DNA from: an uncultured Pelagibacteraceae bacterium
GTDB lineage: Bacteria > Pseudomonadota > Alphaproteobacteria > Pelagibacterales > Pelagibacteraceae
Reading direction: 5' to 3'
DNA length: 64,000 bases
Assembly (NCBI GenBank): GCA_902610755.1
Contig: CACLWW010000004.1
Coordinates: 1 to 64,000, forward strand
Below are positions 27,952 through 38,646 of this stretch, piece after piece (the first letter of the stretch is position 1; each line of letters opens with the position of its first letter). Position numbers and translations under genes: made by a program. The notes below the pieces were generated by a model. That model was not told the origin of the DNA. It saw only the letters and a program-made list of their open reading frames with translations, and ran no database searches.

Positions 27952-30294
27952 ATGAGTGAGTATTTTAAAAAAACGTTAATAATTTTCTTGTCATCAATTT
28001 TACTATTGTTGATTGTAACCATTTCAATATTATGGGGTTTTTCTAATGATTTGCCTGACTATAAGTTTTTAAAGAATTATAAAGCGCCTGTATCAAGTAA
28101 AGTCTACTCAGGAGATGGCGACTTAATTCAAGATTTTTCATCCGAGAAAAGAATTTTCATACCTTATAATTCGATTCCACCAAAAGTTATAAATGCATTT
28201 CTTTCAGCAGAGGATAAAAATTTTTTTGATCATCCTGGTGTTGATGCAAAGGGAGTGCTTAGAGCAGTGATTAAAAATTTTTCAAATATAATAAATTCAA
28301 GAAGATTAGAGGGGGCCTCTACAATTACCCAGCAAGTAGCAAAAAATTTTTTATTATCTAATGAGGTCAGTTTGAATAGAAAACTTAAAGAAGCTATATT
28401 GGCATTTAGAATAGAAAGAAGTCTTAGCAAAGAGAGGATTCTTGAACTTTATTTAAATCAGATTTATTTAGGTCAAGGAACTTACGGTATTGCATCTGCA
28501 AGCTTAGAGTATTTTGATAAATCTGTTGATGAACTTGAATATGTTGAGGCAGCTTTATTAGCTGCTTTACCAAAAGCACCAAGTAGATACAATCCTTATA
28601 AAAATGAAAAACTTGCCAAATTCAGACGAGATTTAGTTTTAAAGAATCTACTTGATAATAATTATATAGATAAAAAAAAGTATGAAGAATTAAAAAGTTC
28701 CAAGATTAAATTAAAAAAAAGAGAAAAAGTTTTTTTAGAAGATTCTAGATATTATGTTGAAGAAATACGAAAAAATACAATTAAACAACTTGGATATGAT
28801 AAAGTCTATAAAGAAGGTTTAAATATTAAAACGCCTCTCAACTTAAGGCTTCAAAAATTAGCAACTAATTCTTTGAGAGAAGGGATTGAAAAATATGATA
28901 GAAGAAAAGGATGGAGGGGACCAATTCAAAATATTGATCTTAGTATAAAAGAATGGCCTGATAAAATTAAATTAAAAAAACTTGAAAAAACTCTAGACTG
29001 GAAAATTGCAAGAGTTACAAAAATTGGTATTTCAAACTTTGAAATCATTACTTCAAATGGAGATAAAGGTTTTATTACAAATGAAAATATTAAATGGACA
29101 AGAAAAACAAATACCTCTTTTAAAGAGGGGGATATTATTTATGTAAAAAAAAAAGAGGGATCTAATGAGTACATCTTAAAACAACTCCCTGCTGCAAATG
29201 GAGCTATCGTAGTAATGGACCCATACAACGGAAGAGTTCTAGCTCTGAGTGGCGGTTTTAGTTTTAATCAAAGTGAATTTAATAGAGCAACACAGGCACA
29301 AAGACAGCCAGGATCTGCATTCAAACCTTTTGTTTACGCAGCTGCTTTAGAAAATGGCTATTCTCCATCAACATTAGTTTTAGATGCACCATTAGTCTTA
29401 GAACAAGGAACAGATTTAAAAATGTGGAAACCAGAAAATTATGGTAAAAAGTTTTATGGACCATCCACTTTGAGGATGGGTCTTGAGAAATCAAGAAATC
29501 TTATGACTGTGAGAATTTCACAGGACTTGGGTCTAAAAAAGATCACTAAAATTTCAAAAGAGCTAGGTATTTATGAAAATCCAGATGAACTACTTTCAAT
29601 TTCTTTGGGATCTGCCGAGACTACTTTACTAAAATTAACTAGTGCATACTGTTCATTTGTAAATGGAGGAAAATTAATTAAACCAAAACTAATTGACAGA
29701 ATTCAAGACAGTGAGGGAAACACAATATTTAAAACTGAAGTAAGAAAATGTAGAAATTGCGAGGATGTATCAATGCAAAGTAATGATGTTCCTGAAATTA
29801 AAGATGACTCCAAACAAATTTTCTCTCCCCAGACTGCATATCAAATTACATCAATTTTAGAGGGAGCAACTAAAACTGGGACAGCAAAAAAATTGAGAGA
29901 TTTAAAAATGGATCTTGCTGGTAAAACTGGAACAACAAACAAAAATACAGATACCTGGTTTATAGGTTTTACATCAGATTTAGTAATAGGTGTTTATGTA
30001 GGTTATGATGAACCAAAATCACTTGGAAAATTTGAAACTGGAGCTAAAACAGCAATGCCAATATTTAAAAGTTTTATAAAATCAGCTTTAAAAAAAGAAA
30101 ATACGAGACCATTTAAAGTACCTGAAAACATTACTATGATGGTTGTTGATTCTAAAACTGGAAAAAAAGTAAGCTTTGCTTCAAAGAAAACATTAATAGA
30201 GTCTTTTAAGAGCAATAAAGTTCTAGAAAAAACTAATATTTCGAAAAAAATTAATAATAGATTTAACAATAATAATATATTAAGGTTTTATTAA
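27952..30294 (+). CDS. mrcA: Penicillin-binding protein 1A
   Basis: This is a bifunctional peptidoglycan glycosyltransferase/transpeptidase. After an N-terminal membrane helix (TLIIFLSSILLLLIVTISIL) comes the GT51 domain with the catalytic Glu in AEDKNFFDHPGVDAKG and RRLEGASTITQQVAKNFLL. The transpeptidase domain has SXXK in QRQPGSAFKPFVYAA, SXN in EKSRNLMT and KTGTTNKNTD. An OB-like insert lies between. 780 residues is typical for alphaproteobacteria. Its stop TAA overlaps the prfB ATG (TAATG). The order mrcA-prfB is widely conserved in this class. Confidence 0.96.
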   Translation: MSEYFKKTLIIFLSSILLLLIVTISILWGFSNDLPDYKFLKNYKAPVSSKVYSGDGDLIQDFSSEKRIFIPYNSIPPKVINAFLSAEDKNFFDHPGVDAKGVLRAVIKNFSNIINSRRLEGASTITQQVAKNFLLSNEVSLNRKLKEAILAFRIERSLSKERILELYLNQIYLGQGTYGIASASLEYFDKSVDELEYVEAALLAALPKAPSRYNPYKNEKLAKFRRDLVLKNLLDNNYIDKKKYEELKSSKIKLKKREKVFLEDSRYYVEEIRKNTIKQLGYDKVYKEGLNIKTPLNLRLQKLATNSLREGIEKYDRRKGWRGPIQNIDLSIKEWPDKIKLKKLEKTLDWKIARVTKIGISNFEIITSNGDKGFITNENIKWTRKTNTSFKEGDIIYVKKKEGSNEYILKQLPAANGAIVVMDPYNGRVLALSGGFSFNQSEFNRATQAQRQPGSAFKPFVYAAALENGYSPSTLVLDAPLVLEQGTDLKMWKPENYGKKFYGPSTLRMGLEKSRNLMTVRISQDLGLKKITKISKELGIYENPDELLSISLGSAETTLLKLTSAYCSFVNGGKLIKPKLIDRIQDSEGNTIFKTEVRKCRNCEDVSMQSNDVPEIKDDSKQIFSPQTAYQITSILEGATKTGTAKKLRDLKMDLAGKTGTTNKNTDTWFIGFTSDLVIGVYVGYDEPKSLGKFETGAKTAMPIFKSFIKSALKKENTRPFKVPENITMMVVDSKTGKKVSFASKKTLIESFKSNKVLEKTNISKKINNRFNNNNILRFY

Positions 30295-31392
30295 TGAGAG
30301 AAGAATTTTTTCAAAATGTGACTGAAGTCAACAAAGTTAATCAAAGAATAAAGGAGTATCTTTGAAAAGCACGACTTTGAAAAAAAAATAGAAAATTATA
30401 ATAACCTAATTTTATCGGAAAATTTCTGGAAGAATAAATCTGAAGCTCAAAAAGTTCTTAAAGAAAAAAAATTTCATGAAACTTTAGTAAATTCTTATGC
30501 AGAAACTACTAAATATTTAAAAGAGTTAGAGGAATTTTATAATCTAGCTTTAGAGGAAAATAATAAGAACTTAATTCAAGAAACATTAGAAAATATTAAA
30601 AACCTCAAAAATACAGTTAAGAAAAATGAGATTAAATGTTTTCTTTCAAAAGAAACTGATAGCAATGATTGTTTTTTAGAAATTCATGCTGGTGCTGGAG
30701 GAACAGAAAGTCAAGACTGGGCAGAGATGCTTAGAAGAATGTATATGAAATGGGCTCAATCAAAAGAATTTAAAAATCATATTATTAGTGAACATAAAGG
30801 TGATGAAGCAGGTCTTAAATCATCAACAATAAAAATATCTGGCGATTATGTTTTTGGATGGCTCAAAACAGAGTCTGGAATTCATAGACTAGTAAGAATA
30901 TCCCCTTTTGACTCCGGTGCTAGAAGACATACAAGTTTTGCAAGTGTTTGGGTTTATCCTGTAGTTGATGAGAATATTGATATTGAAATTTTAGAAAAAG
31001 ACCTAAGAATTGATACATACAGATCTAGTGGAGCGGGTGGACAGCACGTAAATACTACTGACAGTGCAGTCAGGATTACACATCTTCCAACAAAAATAGT
31101 CGTACAGTGTCAAAATGAAAGATCCCAGCATAAAAATAAAGAAACTTGTATGCAAATGCTTAAAGCAAGATTATATAATTTTGAATTGGAAAAGAGAGAA
31201 AAAGAAAACGAAAACAAACAAGACTCTAAAAAAGATATAGGGTGGGGCCATCAAATAAGATCATATGTTTTGCACCCATATCGACTAGTTAAAGACAATA
31301 GGACTAGCCATGAATCAAGTGATCCACAAAAGATATTAGACGGAGATATAGATAGCTTTTTAGAAAACTCTCTATTTAAACTAGATGCTTAA
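30294..31392 (+). CDS. prfB: Peptide chain release factor 2 with programmed +1 frameshift
   Basis: RF2 ends translation at UGA and UAA. The ORF track shows only a fragment from 30727, but the gene starts at 30294: 23 codons ([23 protein letters not shown]) end at an in-frame TGA at 30363-30365, and the next frame continues [14 protein letters not shown] to the stop at 31392. The joined product is 365 residues, the E. coli length. The catalytic GGQ is in [19 protein letters not shown] and the stop-recognition region in the middle domain. It overlaps mrcA by 1 base and the AsmA-like gene by 8. Confidence 0.96.
30352..30365 (+). promoter_or_regulatory. prfB +1 recoding site
   Basis: AGGAG (30352-30356), three bases, CTT, then TGA (30363-30365), followed by A. 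This is the known autoregulatory RF2 arrangement: an internal Shine-Dalgarno at close spacing before CTT-TGA pushes the ribosome +1 when RF2 is scarce. In E. coli the site is AGGGGGTATCTTTGAC; here the read-through codon after the shift is GAA (Glu) instead of GAC (Asp). The reading frames on both sides are seen directly; the regulation is established for the family. Confidence 0.95.
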
Positions 31393-33589
31393 AAAACTTT
31401 CTCAAATATTACTTATAATAATTTTCTTAATAATTTCGTTTTTTCTTTATCTAAGCGTTTACGGAATAAATACTGATAAGCTTAATGGAATTATCAATGA
31501 GAAAATTTCACAGAGGGACAGTGATTTCGATATCAAATTAAATAAGATTAAGATTTTTCTAGACATAGGAAGTTTTAAATTAGAAGCTAAAACAAATAAT
31601 CCAATTATACTCTACAAAAAAAACAAAATAGAATTACAAAGTATAAGTACCGGTTTACCTTTACTCTCTATTTTTACTCAACAAGCAAAAATAGAAAATC
31701 TTAAATTTATTACAAAAAAAAATAAGGTAAAAGATTTAATTGAGTTTGGCAGAGGTTTTCAAAATACTCCTCAATTATTCATTTTGAAAAAGATGGTGAA
31801 ATCTGGAGATATTTCCTTAGAAGCCAAGATAAATTTTTCTGAGGACGGCAGCATCTCAAAAGATTATGTAATAGACGGTGATCTTGAAAATGTTAAATTA
31901 AGGTTACTAAACAAAGATATTATTGATAATATAAAATTTGGTTTCATATTAAAAGATAAAGATTACCTCATTTACAATGCCTCATCTCTTTATCAGGAGA
32001 TAAAATTTAAATCAGACGAAATTAAAATAAAAGAAAAAGACAGCGCCTTTTTATTTAATGGTAATATTTCTACATCAAAAAATGATCTTAATCTTAAAGC
32101 GATATCAAAAATATTCCAACTTGATTTAAGGAGTATTGAAAACGATAAAATTATATTTTCTTCAAATAACAAGTTTTCTTTCAAATTAAGTAAAAAGTTT
32201 AAGTTTTCAAATATAAATGCAAATTCAAAATTTAATATAGAAAGCTTGGAATATGCAAACTCTAGTTTAAAGGAATTTTTTCCAGGTTACAAAAATGAAG
32301 TGAAATTTGAAAATAACGTAATAAATTTAGATTATCAAAATGGAAATTACAAGATATCAGGAGATAGCGAATTAAATGTTAATGAAGACACAGATAGTCT
32401 AAGATACTCAATTGAGAAGAAAAAAGATAAAATTTTTTTTAAAACAAATTTTGAGATTAAAAGTAATACATTAAACCTTGAACTTTTGAACTATACAAAA
32501 AAAAAAGGTACTAAAAGTAATCTTATTATAGAAGGGGTTGTAAACAGGAATAATTCAGTTTTTTTAAATAAAATAAACTTCGCTGAGTCAAAAAATTTTA
32601 TTAAGGTTAAAAATATTAATTTAAATTCCAAAAAAAAATTAAAAAGTATTGACCAAATTGACGTTGATCTCGTAAATAATAACGATCAAATCAGTCAATT
32701 AAATATCAAAAGAAAAAAAATTGATTACTCTATTAATAGTAAAATCTTTGATGGAGCAAAAATCCTTGATAGAATATTGTTTTCAAAAAGTGAGGGAAAT
32801 TTTTTTGACATTTTTGAAAAATTAAACTCTAAAATTTCAATAAACTTTAATACCATCTATATTTCAAATGAAGATTATTTAAATAGTTTCAAAGCGGATA
32901 TTATTGTTAATAATAATCAAATAAAAGATTTAATTTTATCCTCTCAGTTTTCAACCAAAGAAGACTTAAAATTTTCAATAAAGACAAACTCAAACAATGA
33001 AAGGATAACAGATTTATTTGCGGGCAATGCAAAACCATTAGTAAAAAAATATGATTTTATAAAAGGTTTTGAGGGTGGCTATTTAAAATTTGATTCTATT
33101 GAAAAAAATAAAGTTTCAAATTCTAATTTAAAAATTTTTGATTTTAAATTAAAAGAAGTCCCAGCATTAACAAAATTACTTACCCTAGCATCTTTGCAAG
33201 GAATTGCAGATCTTTTGACTGGAGAAGGTATTAGATTTAATGAATTTGAAATGATTTTTAATAATAAAAATGGGCTTATGACGATTGAGGAAATCTATTC
33301 TTTAGGGCCTTCGATATCTATATTGATGGATGGGTATATTCAAAAAGATGATTTAGTAAGTCTAAGAGGTACCTTGGTACCTGCAACTACTGTAAATAAA
33401 GTTATAGGTTCAATTCCGGTCATTGGAGATTTACTTGTCGGTAAAAAAGCTGGAGAGGGTGTTTTTGGAGTAAGTTTTAAAATAAAAGGTTATCCTGATG
33501 ATTTAAAAACAACAGTTAATCCTATCAAAACTTTAACTCCAAGGTTTATTACGAGAACATTAGAGAAAATAAAAAAATCTAACGAATGA
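31385..33589 (+). CDS. AsmA-like / DUF3971-type envelope protein
   Basis: A 734-residue protein with an N-terminal membrane anchor ([22 protein letters not shown]) and a long periplasmic body made of repeating beta-strand patterns, as in the AsmA/TamB/YhdP group that bridges inner and outer membranes and moves phospholipid. The best family-like segment is the C-terminus: [41 protein letters not shown], and [31 protein letters not shown] (in parts). It starts in the end of prfB (8-base overlap) and runs convergently into tyrS (11-base overlap). The exact subfamily is uncertain. Confidence 0.78.
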   Translation: MLKKLSQILLIIIFLIISFFLYLSVYGINTDKLNGIINEKISQRDSDFDIKLNKIKIFLDIGSFKLEAKTNNPIILYKKNKIELQSISTGLPLLSIFTQQAKIENLKFITKKNKVKDLIEFGRGFQNTPQLFILKKMVKSGDISLEAKINFSEDGSISKDYVIDGDLENVKLRLLNKDIIDNIKFGFILKDKDYLIYNASSLYQEIKFKSDEIKIKEKDSAFLFNGNISTSKNDLNLKAISKIFQLDLRSIENDKIIFSSNNKFSFKLSKKFKFSNINANSKFNIESLEYANSSLKEFFPGYKNEVKFENNVINLDYQNGNYKISGDSELNVNEDTDSLRYSIEKKKDKIFFKTNFEIKSNTLNLELLNYTKKKGTKSNLIIEGVVNRNNSVFLNKINFAESKNFIKVKNINLNSKKKLKSIDQIDVDLVNNNDQISQLNIKRKKIDYSINSKIFDGAKILDRILFSKSEGNFFDIFEKLNSKISINFNTIYISNEDYLNSFKADIIVNNNQIKDLILSSQFSTKEDLKFSIKTNSNNERITDLFAGNAKPLVKKYDFIKGFEGGYLKFDSIEKNKVSNSNLKIFDFKLKEVPALTKLLTLASLQGIADLLTGEGIRFNEFEMIFNNKNGLMTIEEIYSLGPSISILMDGYIQKDDLVSLRGTLVPATTVNKVIGSIPVIGDLLVGKKAGEGVFGVSFKIKGYPDDLKTTVNPIKTLTPRFITRTLEKIKKSNE

Positions 33590-34811
33590 TTTTTATTAAA
33601 ACGTGATTTTTCTTACCATGAGAAATCTTTAAAACCTCATCTTTAAAGTCAGACACATTAATTGCTAAATTTTCATCTGTAACTGTAGAGTTATTTACTT
33701 TTAAACCAGAATTTTTTATTGTTCTTCTAATTTCACTTTTTGAACTAAACAAATTAGTTTTGATAGAAAGATCAATTATATTTAAACCATTATTAATTTG
33801 ATTTTTTTTAATTTTTATTACTGGCAACTCATCTCCTGAACCACCCGCGAATGTTTTTTTAGCTGTCTCTAAAGCTTTTAATGCAGCTGCTTGACCATGT
33901 AAAAGAGTAGTAGCTTCATTTGCTAAAAGGGTTTTTAAATAGTTAATATTTTTATCTTTTATATTTTCAATTTCAGAGACATCTTTATCTGTAAACATCT
34001 TCAAAAATCTAACAACATCTCGATCATCTGTATTTCTCCAAAATTGCCAGTAGTCATAAGATGGCAAAAGTTTTTTATCCAACCAAACAGCTCCTTTTTC
34101 AGTTTTACCCATTTTTGCTCCAGATGCTAAAGTAATCAAAGGTGTTGTTAAACCGTAAACTTGCTTACTTGAGTATCTTTTTACTAATTCAACACCATTA
34201 ACGATATTACCCCATTGATCAGAGCCACCAATTTGCATTAAACAATTTTTTGTTTTGTTAAGTTCTAAAAAATCATATGCTTGCAGTATCATATAGTTAA
34301 ATTCCATATAGCTTAATGATTGCTCTCTCTCCAATCTAAGTTTAACGCTATCAAAACTTAGCATTTTATTAATAGTAAAATGTTTTCCAATATCTCTTAA
34401 AAACTTAATATAATTTAGTTTACCCAACCACTTAAAATTGTTTACATAAATAGGACGTGTTTTAGAATTTTTGTTATCCAGAAATATCGAAAAAACTTTC
34501 TTAATATTTTTTATATTCTTTTCGATTTCTTTTTCTGTAAGAATTTTTCTTGTTTCTTCTTTTCCTGAAGGATCACCTATTCTTGTTGTACCTCCTCCGA
34601 GCAATATAATTGGTTGATGTCCATGTTTTTGTAACAACCTTAAGCACATAATTTGGAGTAAGCTTCCTACGTGTAAACTTTGAGCAGTACAGTCGAAACC
34701 AATATAAGCTCTTATTTTTTTCTTATCCATTAACGCATTTAGGGACTCTAAATTAGTACATTGATTAAAATATTCTCTTTCATTAAACTCTTTAAGGAAT
34801 GAATTTTTCAT
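33579..34811 (-). CDS. tyrS: Tyrosyl-tRNA synthetase
   Basis: A class I synthetase that charges tRNA with tyrosine. The HIGH-type motif appears in YIGFDCTAQSLHVGSLLQI, tyrosine binding in MILQAYDFLEL and QIGGSDQWGNIVNG, and the KMSKS-type loop in SGAKMGKTEKGAVWLD. The C-terminal S4-like RNA-binding domain (SEIRRTIKNSGLKVNN) is present. 410 residues is normal. Its end overlaps the AsmA-like gene by 11 bases. This gene beside an AsmA-like gene and anmK is a common alphaproteobacterial order. Confidence 0.97.
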   Translation of the reverse strand: MKNSFLKEFNEREYFNQCTNLESLNALMDKKKIRAYIGFDCTAQSLHVGSLLQIMCLRLLQKHGHQPIILLGGGTTRIGDPSGKEETRKILTEKEIEKNIKNIKKVFSIFLDNKNSKTRPIYVNNFKWLGKLNYIKFLRDIGKHFTINKMLSFDSVKLRLEREQSLSYMEFNYMILQAYDFLELNKTKNCLMQIGGSDQWGNIVNGVELVKRYSSKQVYGLTTPLITLASGAKMGKTEKGAVWLDKKLLPSYDYWQFWRNTDDRDVVRFLKMFTDKDVSEIENIKDKNINYLKTLLANEATTLLHGQAAALKALETAKKTFAGGSGDELPVIKIKKNQINNGLNIIDLSIKTNLFSSKSEIRRTIKNSGLKVNNSTVTDENLAINVSDFKDEVLKISHGKKNHVLIKIIR

Positions 34812-34872
34812 TTTTTTATAAAATAAGTCAGTTTCAATATACCTATATTAACTTAATTAAAAAATAAATATT

Positions 34873-36000
34873 ATGTCTAAAAATTACTATAGCCTTGGGT
34901 TAATGAGCGGTACATCTGGAGATGGAGTTGATGCATCTTTAATAAATTCTGACGGGGATTCAAATTATAACGTAGAAATTAACAAGTATTTTGAATATGA
35001 AAATAACTTGAGTCAAAAAATACACTCACTAAAAGATAAAATTAATACTGTCACTGATCTTGAAACATGTTCCACTGAGCTAAAAGCTTTGGAGAAAGAA
35101 TTAACTATTTTTCACTCAAAAGTAGTAATGGATATAATTAAAAATACAAAGATAAAAATTGATTTTGTAGGTTTTCATGGCCAAACAATGTTTCACGATC
35201 CATCTAAGAAAATCTCTAAACAAATAGGAGATGGTAAACTTTTGTCTCAACTTACTCAGACCACTGTTGTCTATAATTTTAGACAAAATGATATTCAGAA
35301 TGGTGGTGAAGGAGCACCTTTAGCTCCTATTTTTCACAAAACATTAGTAAAAAAGATAAAAATTGAGTTACCAGTTTGTATATTAAATATTGGTGGAATT
35401 TCTAATGTAACAATACTAGGTGATTACGAACAAAATCATTTTACAAGTAGAGATTTGGGTCCAGGAAACTGTTTAATTGATGCCTGGGTTAGAAAAAATA
35501 AAAAAGGAAATTTTGATAAAGATGGTGCATACGCAGCAATGGGCAAAACAAATGATTTGATGTTAAATCAGGCATTAGATAATTTTGATAATCGACCTGA
35601 CCAGAATAGACTTTCTTTCGATACCAAAGATTTTGACATAAATTTTTTAAGAGGCGTAAGTTTTGAAGATGGTGCAGCAACTTTAACGGACTTATCAGGG
35701 AGAATAATTGGAGCTGGTTTATTTTCTTTATTGAGCGATGTAAGAAATAAATTATTTAAAGTTTTGGTGTCTGGAGGTGGAAGAAAAAATAAAACTTTAA
35801 TTCAAAGGATAAAATCTAGAACATTGAAAAATTTAGTAATCCAACCTATTGATGACTATGGCATAGACGGAGATTATGTGGAGTCTCAGGCATTTGCATT
35901 TTTAGCAATTAGAAGTTTCTTGAAGTTGCCAATATCGTTTCCTGATACTACAGGATGTAAAAGTCCTACTACAGGTGGCGAAGTTGTGAAAAATTTTTAA
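34873..36000 (+). CDS. anmK: Anhydro-N-acetylmuramic acid kinase
   Basis: AnmK phosphorylates and opens 1,6-anhydro-MurNAc, allowing reuse of cell-wall fragments. The ATP-binding SLGLMSGTSGDGVDAS at the start, FVGFHGQTMFHDP, YNFRQNDIQNGGEGAPLAP, LNIGGISNVT and DLGPGNCLIDAW with the catalytic Asp are all present. 375 residues is the usual size. It is divergent from tyrS across 61 bases, the typical neighbour. The stop overlaps the convergent hydrolase gene by 4 bases. Confidence 0.96.
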   Translation: MSKNYYSLGLMSGTSGDGVDASLINSDGDSNYNVEINKYFEYENNLSQKIHSLKDKINTVTDLETCSTELKALEKELTIFHSKVVMDIIKNTKIKIDFVGFHGQTMFHDPSKKISKQIGDGKLLSQLTQTTVVYNFRQNDIQNGGEGAPLAPIFHKTLVKKIKIELPVCILNIGGISNVTILGDYEQNHFTSRDLGPGNCLIDAWVRKNKKGNFDKDGAYAAMGKTNDLMLNQALDNFDNRPDQNRLSFDTKDFDINFLRGVSFEDGAATLTDLSGRIIGAGLFSLLSDVRNKLFKVLVSGGGRKNKTLIQRIKSRTLKNLVIQPIDDYGIDGDYVESQAFAFLAIRSFLKLPISFPDTTGCKSPTTGGEVVKNF

Positions 36001-36653
36001 TATAAGGCAGATTCTTTTTTAATATATTTATCCAAAACTTTTTTTAAACTCTCTTCAGATTTTGTAAAAAAGTGATTTGCATCAGGTACAGACTCAAATT
36101 CAACTTTAATACCTTTTTGGGATGCCAGCCTTTTATCAAGTTCATTAATATATTCTTTAGGCACTAACTCATCTTTTTTTCCATAAACCATTAGCCCTGA
36201 TGTAGGACATGGAGATAAAAAAGAAAAATCATAAACGTTAGGTTGTGGAGATATAGATATAAATCTATTGATTTCAGGACGTCTCATAAGTAATTGCATA
36301 GAGATTAAAGATCCAAAAGAAAAACCAGCAACCCAACATTGAGAATTATCAAAATTCTCCCTCTCTAACCAATCAAGTGCAGCAGCAGCATCAGCTAACT
36401 CCCCTTGGCCGTTATCAAATTCGCCATCGCTTTTGCCTACCCCTCTAAAATTAACTCTGCAAACTGAAAACCCGTTGTCCATAAAAGCATGAAAAGTATC
36501 AACAACAACTTTATTATTCATCGTACCACCGTATTGCGGATGAGGTTGAAGAACTAAAGCTATTGGAGATGTAATTTTATGACTTTTAAAATATTTTGCT
36601 TCTAATCTTCCTGCAGGTCCAGGTATGAAGATTTCTAAAATTTTATTTTCCAT
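35997..36653 (-). CDS. Alpha/beta hydrolase (COG2945-like)
   Basis: A 218-residue cytoplasmic alpha/beta hydrolase. The nucleophile elbow is GFSFGS near residue 110; the acid is probably in MVYGKKDELVPKEY and the His in VPDANHFFTKSEE. The N-terminal part has HPHPQYGGTMNNKVV, a hallmark of the COG2945 group found in alphaproteobacteria, whose substrate is unknown. It is divergent from iscR with only the iscR promoter region between. No partner gene indicates a pathway. Confidence 0.85.
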   Translation of the reverse strand: MENKILEIFIPGPAGRLEAKYFKSHKITSPIALVLQPHPQYGGTMNNKVVVDTFHAFMDNGFSVCRVNFRGVGKSDGEFDNGQGELADAAAALDWLERENFDNSQCWVAGFSFGSLISMQLLMRRPEINRFISISPQPNVYDFSFLSPCPTSGLMVYGKKDELVPKEYINELDKRLASQKGIKVEFESVPDANHFFTKSEESLKKVLDKYIKKESALY

Positions 36654-36735
36654 GTTTGTTAATGATTATTATTCTCACTAAAAAACTTTGTTTATCATAT
36701 TGCAGTGTCAATTTGCGAGTCTTTTTCTTTAATGC

Positions 36736-36760
36736 AATCTTGACTATTTTAGTCGGGTAT
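36736..36760 (+). promoter_or_regulatory. Type-1 IscR operator overlapping the suf operon promoter
   Basis: AATCTTGACTATTTTAGTCGGGTAT matches 23 of 25 positions of the E. coli type-1 IscR consensus ATASYYGACTRWWWYAGTCRRSTAT, including both GACT/AGTC half-sites. A -35 hexamer TTGACT (36740-36745) lies inside it, with TATATA at 36762-36767 (16-base spacer) as the -10. The iscR ATG follows at 36788. The layout implies that [2Fe-2S] IscR represses its own operon. The match is seen in sequence; repression is inference from the family. Confidence 0.85.
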
Positions 36761-36787
36761 ATATATAAGTCCCATAAATTGCGGATT

Positions 36788-37210
36788 ATGAAGCTTAATA
36801 CTAAATCACGATATGCTGTAATGGCACTTGCTGATATGGCGAGATTTGATGGGAAATACCCAGTTAGTTTAAGAGATATATCTCTAAGACAGAGTATATC
36901 TTTACTTTATTTGGAACAGATTTTTTTAAGATTAAAAAAAAATAATATTGTTAAAAGTGTAAGAGGTACAAATGGTGGCTATATTATATCTAAAAATATT
37001 AACGACCTGAAAATTTCAGATATTTTTTATGCTTTAGATGAAAAAGTCAAAACAGTTGGATGTAAAAAAGATTCAAAAAAAGGTTGTAATGGCAAATCTT
37101 CAAAATGCATAACTCACAATTTGTGGGATGAACTTGATTTGCATATCAATTCATTTTTTGAAAATAAAAAATTGGGTGATTTAGTAAGGAAAAAAGAAAG
37201 TAGAAATTAA
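36788..37210 (+). CDS. iscR: Fe-S responsive Rrf2-family regulator IscR
   Basis: A winged-helix regulator that senses Fe-S status. I choose the ATG at 36788 ([20 protein letters not shown]) because the track's 44 extra residues translate the promoter. The 140-residue protein has the recognition helix in [19 protein letters not shown], the wing [11 protein letters not shown], and three cysteines plus a His in [21 protein letters not shown], matching the IscR cluster ligands (spacing differs slightly from E. coli). Its stop overlaps sufB's ATG (TAATG). It leads the SUF operon and should be autoregulated by the upstream operator. Confidence 0.94.
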   Translation: MKLNTKSRYAVMALADMARFDGKYPVSLRDISLRQSISLLYLEQIFLRLKKNNIVKSVRGTNGGYIISKNINDLKISDIFYALDEKVKTVGCKKDSKKGCNGKSSKCITHNLWDELDLHINSFFENKKLGDLVRKKESRN

Positions 37211-38646
37211 TGAGAGAAAAAGAACTTGAAAAGTTAAAAGACTATAAATACGGTTTTTCAACTGATATTGAAAATTTCAAAGCTCCAAAAGGTTTAAATG
37301 AAGATGTTATCAAATTTATATCTAATATTAAAAAAGAACCTAAGTGGTTGTTGGATTGGAGACTAAAAGCTTACAATAGGGTAAAAGTTTTAAAAGAACC
37401 AAACTGGCAGAAACCAAAGTATCCTAAAATTGACTATCAAGATCTTTATTATTATTCAGCGCCAAAAAGTTTTAAAGAAAAACCAAAAAGTTTAGATGAA
37501 TTAGATCCAAAACTTATTGAAACCTATAACAAACTTGGTATTCCGCTAAATGAACAAAAAAGATTAAATGGTATAGCGGTTGACGCTGTATTCGACTCAG
37601 TTTCTGTAGCTACGACTTTTAAGGATACTCTGACAGAAAAAGGAATTATTTTTTGCTCTATTTCTGAAGCAATTCAAAAACATCCAGATCTAGTGAAAAA
37701 ATATTTAGGTTCTGTAATACCAATTACTGATCATTACTTTGCAACATTAAATTCAGCAGTATTTACTGATGGATCTTTTGTTTATATTCCACCGGGAGTA
37801 AGATGTCCTATGGAGCTTTCTACATATTTTAGAATAAATGCCTCTGATACAGGTCAGTTTGAGAGAACTCTTATTATTGCAGATAAAGGGAGTTACGTAA
37901 GCTATTTAGAAGGATGCACTGCACCAATGAGAGACGAGAATCAATTGCATGCAGCAAATGTTGAGTTGATTGCATTAGATGACGCTGAAATAAAATACTC
38001 AACTGTTCAAAATTGGTATCCTGGAGATAAAGATGGAAAAGGTGGAATTTACAACTTTGTAACAAAAAGAGGATTATGCAAGGGTAAAAATTCTAAAATT
38101 TCTTGGACACAAGTTGAAACCGGATCAGCTATCACGTGGAAGTATCCAAGCTGCATATTGCAAGGTGACAACTCAGTTGGTGAATTTTATTCAATTGCAA
38201 TTACAAATAATCACCAAAAAGCAGATACAGGTACTAAAATGATTCACTTAGGCAAGAATACAAAAAGTAAAATCATATCAAAGGGTATAAGTGCAGGTTT
38301 CTCTGATATGACTTATAGAGGATTAGTTGATATTTCTCCTAAATCATCAAACTCTAGTAATTATACTCAATGTGATTCATTACTAATGGGAAATAAATGT
38401 GGTGCACACACCATTCCTTACATTAAAAATAAAAATGCTAATTCTAATATTGCGCATGAAGCAACAACTTCAAAAATAAGCGATGAACAATTGCATTATT
38501 GCCAACAAAGAGGATTGAATTCTGAGGAAGCAGTAAGTTTGATTGTAAATGGTTTTTGTAAAGAAGTTCTTCAGCAATTACCTATGGAATTTGCAGTTGA
38601 AGCGCAAAAACTTGTTGGTATTAGTTTAGAGGGGAGTGTTGGTTAA
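37210..38646 (+). CDS. sufB: Fe-S cluster scaffold subunit SufB
   Basis: SufB is the main scaffold subunit of the SufBC2D complex. Typical sections are [50 protein letters not shown], the HxxN-type [32 protein letters not shown] and the C-terminal [20 protein letters not shown]. 478 residues is normal. The N-terminus [15 protein letters not shown] is standard. It is coupled on both sides (TAATG with iscR and with sufC). Confidence 0.97.
   Translation: MREKELEKLKDYKYGFSTDIENFKAPKGLNEDVIKFISNIKKEPKWLLDWRLKAYNRVKVLKEPNWQKPKYPKIDYQDLYYYSAPKSFKEKPKSLDELDPKLIETYNKLGIPLNEQKRLNGIAVDAVFDSVSVATTFKDTLTEKGIIFCSISEAIQKHPDLVKKYLGSVIPITDHYFATLNSAVFTDGSFVYIPPGVRCPMELSTYFRINASDTGQFERTLIIADKGSYVSYLEGCTAPMRDENQLHAANVELIALDDAEIKYSTVQNWYPGDKDGKGGIYNFVTKRGLCKGKNSKISWTQVETGSAITWKYPSCILQGDNSVGEFYSIAITNNHQKADTGTKMIHLGKNTKSKIISKGISAGFSDMTYRGLVDISPKSSNSSNYTQCDSLLMGNKCGAHTIPYIKNKNANSNIAHEATTSKISDEQLHYCQQRGLNSEEAVSLIVNGFCKEVLQQLPMEFAVEAQKLVGISLEGSVG

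Noticed and set aside
36656-36787. 44-residue N-terminal extension of iscR in the track
   Set aside because: This stretch contains the promoter and IscR operator; the family N-terminus begins at 36788.
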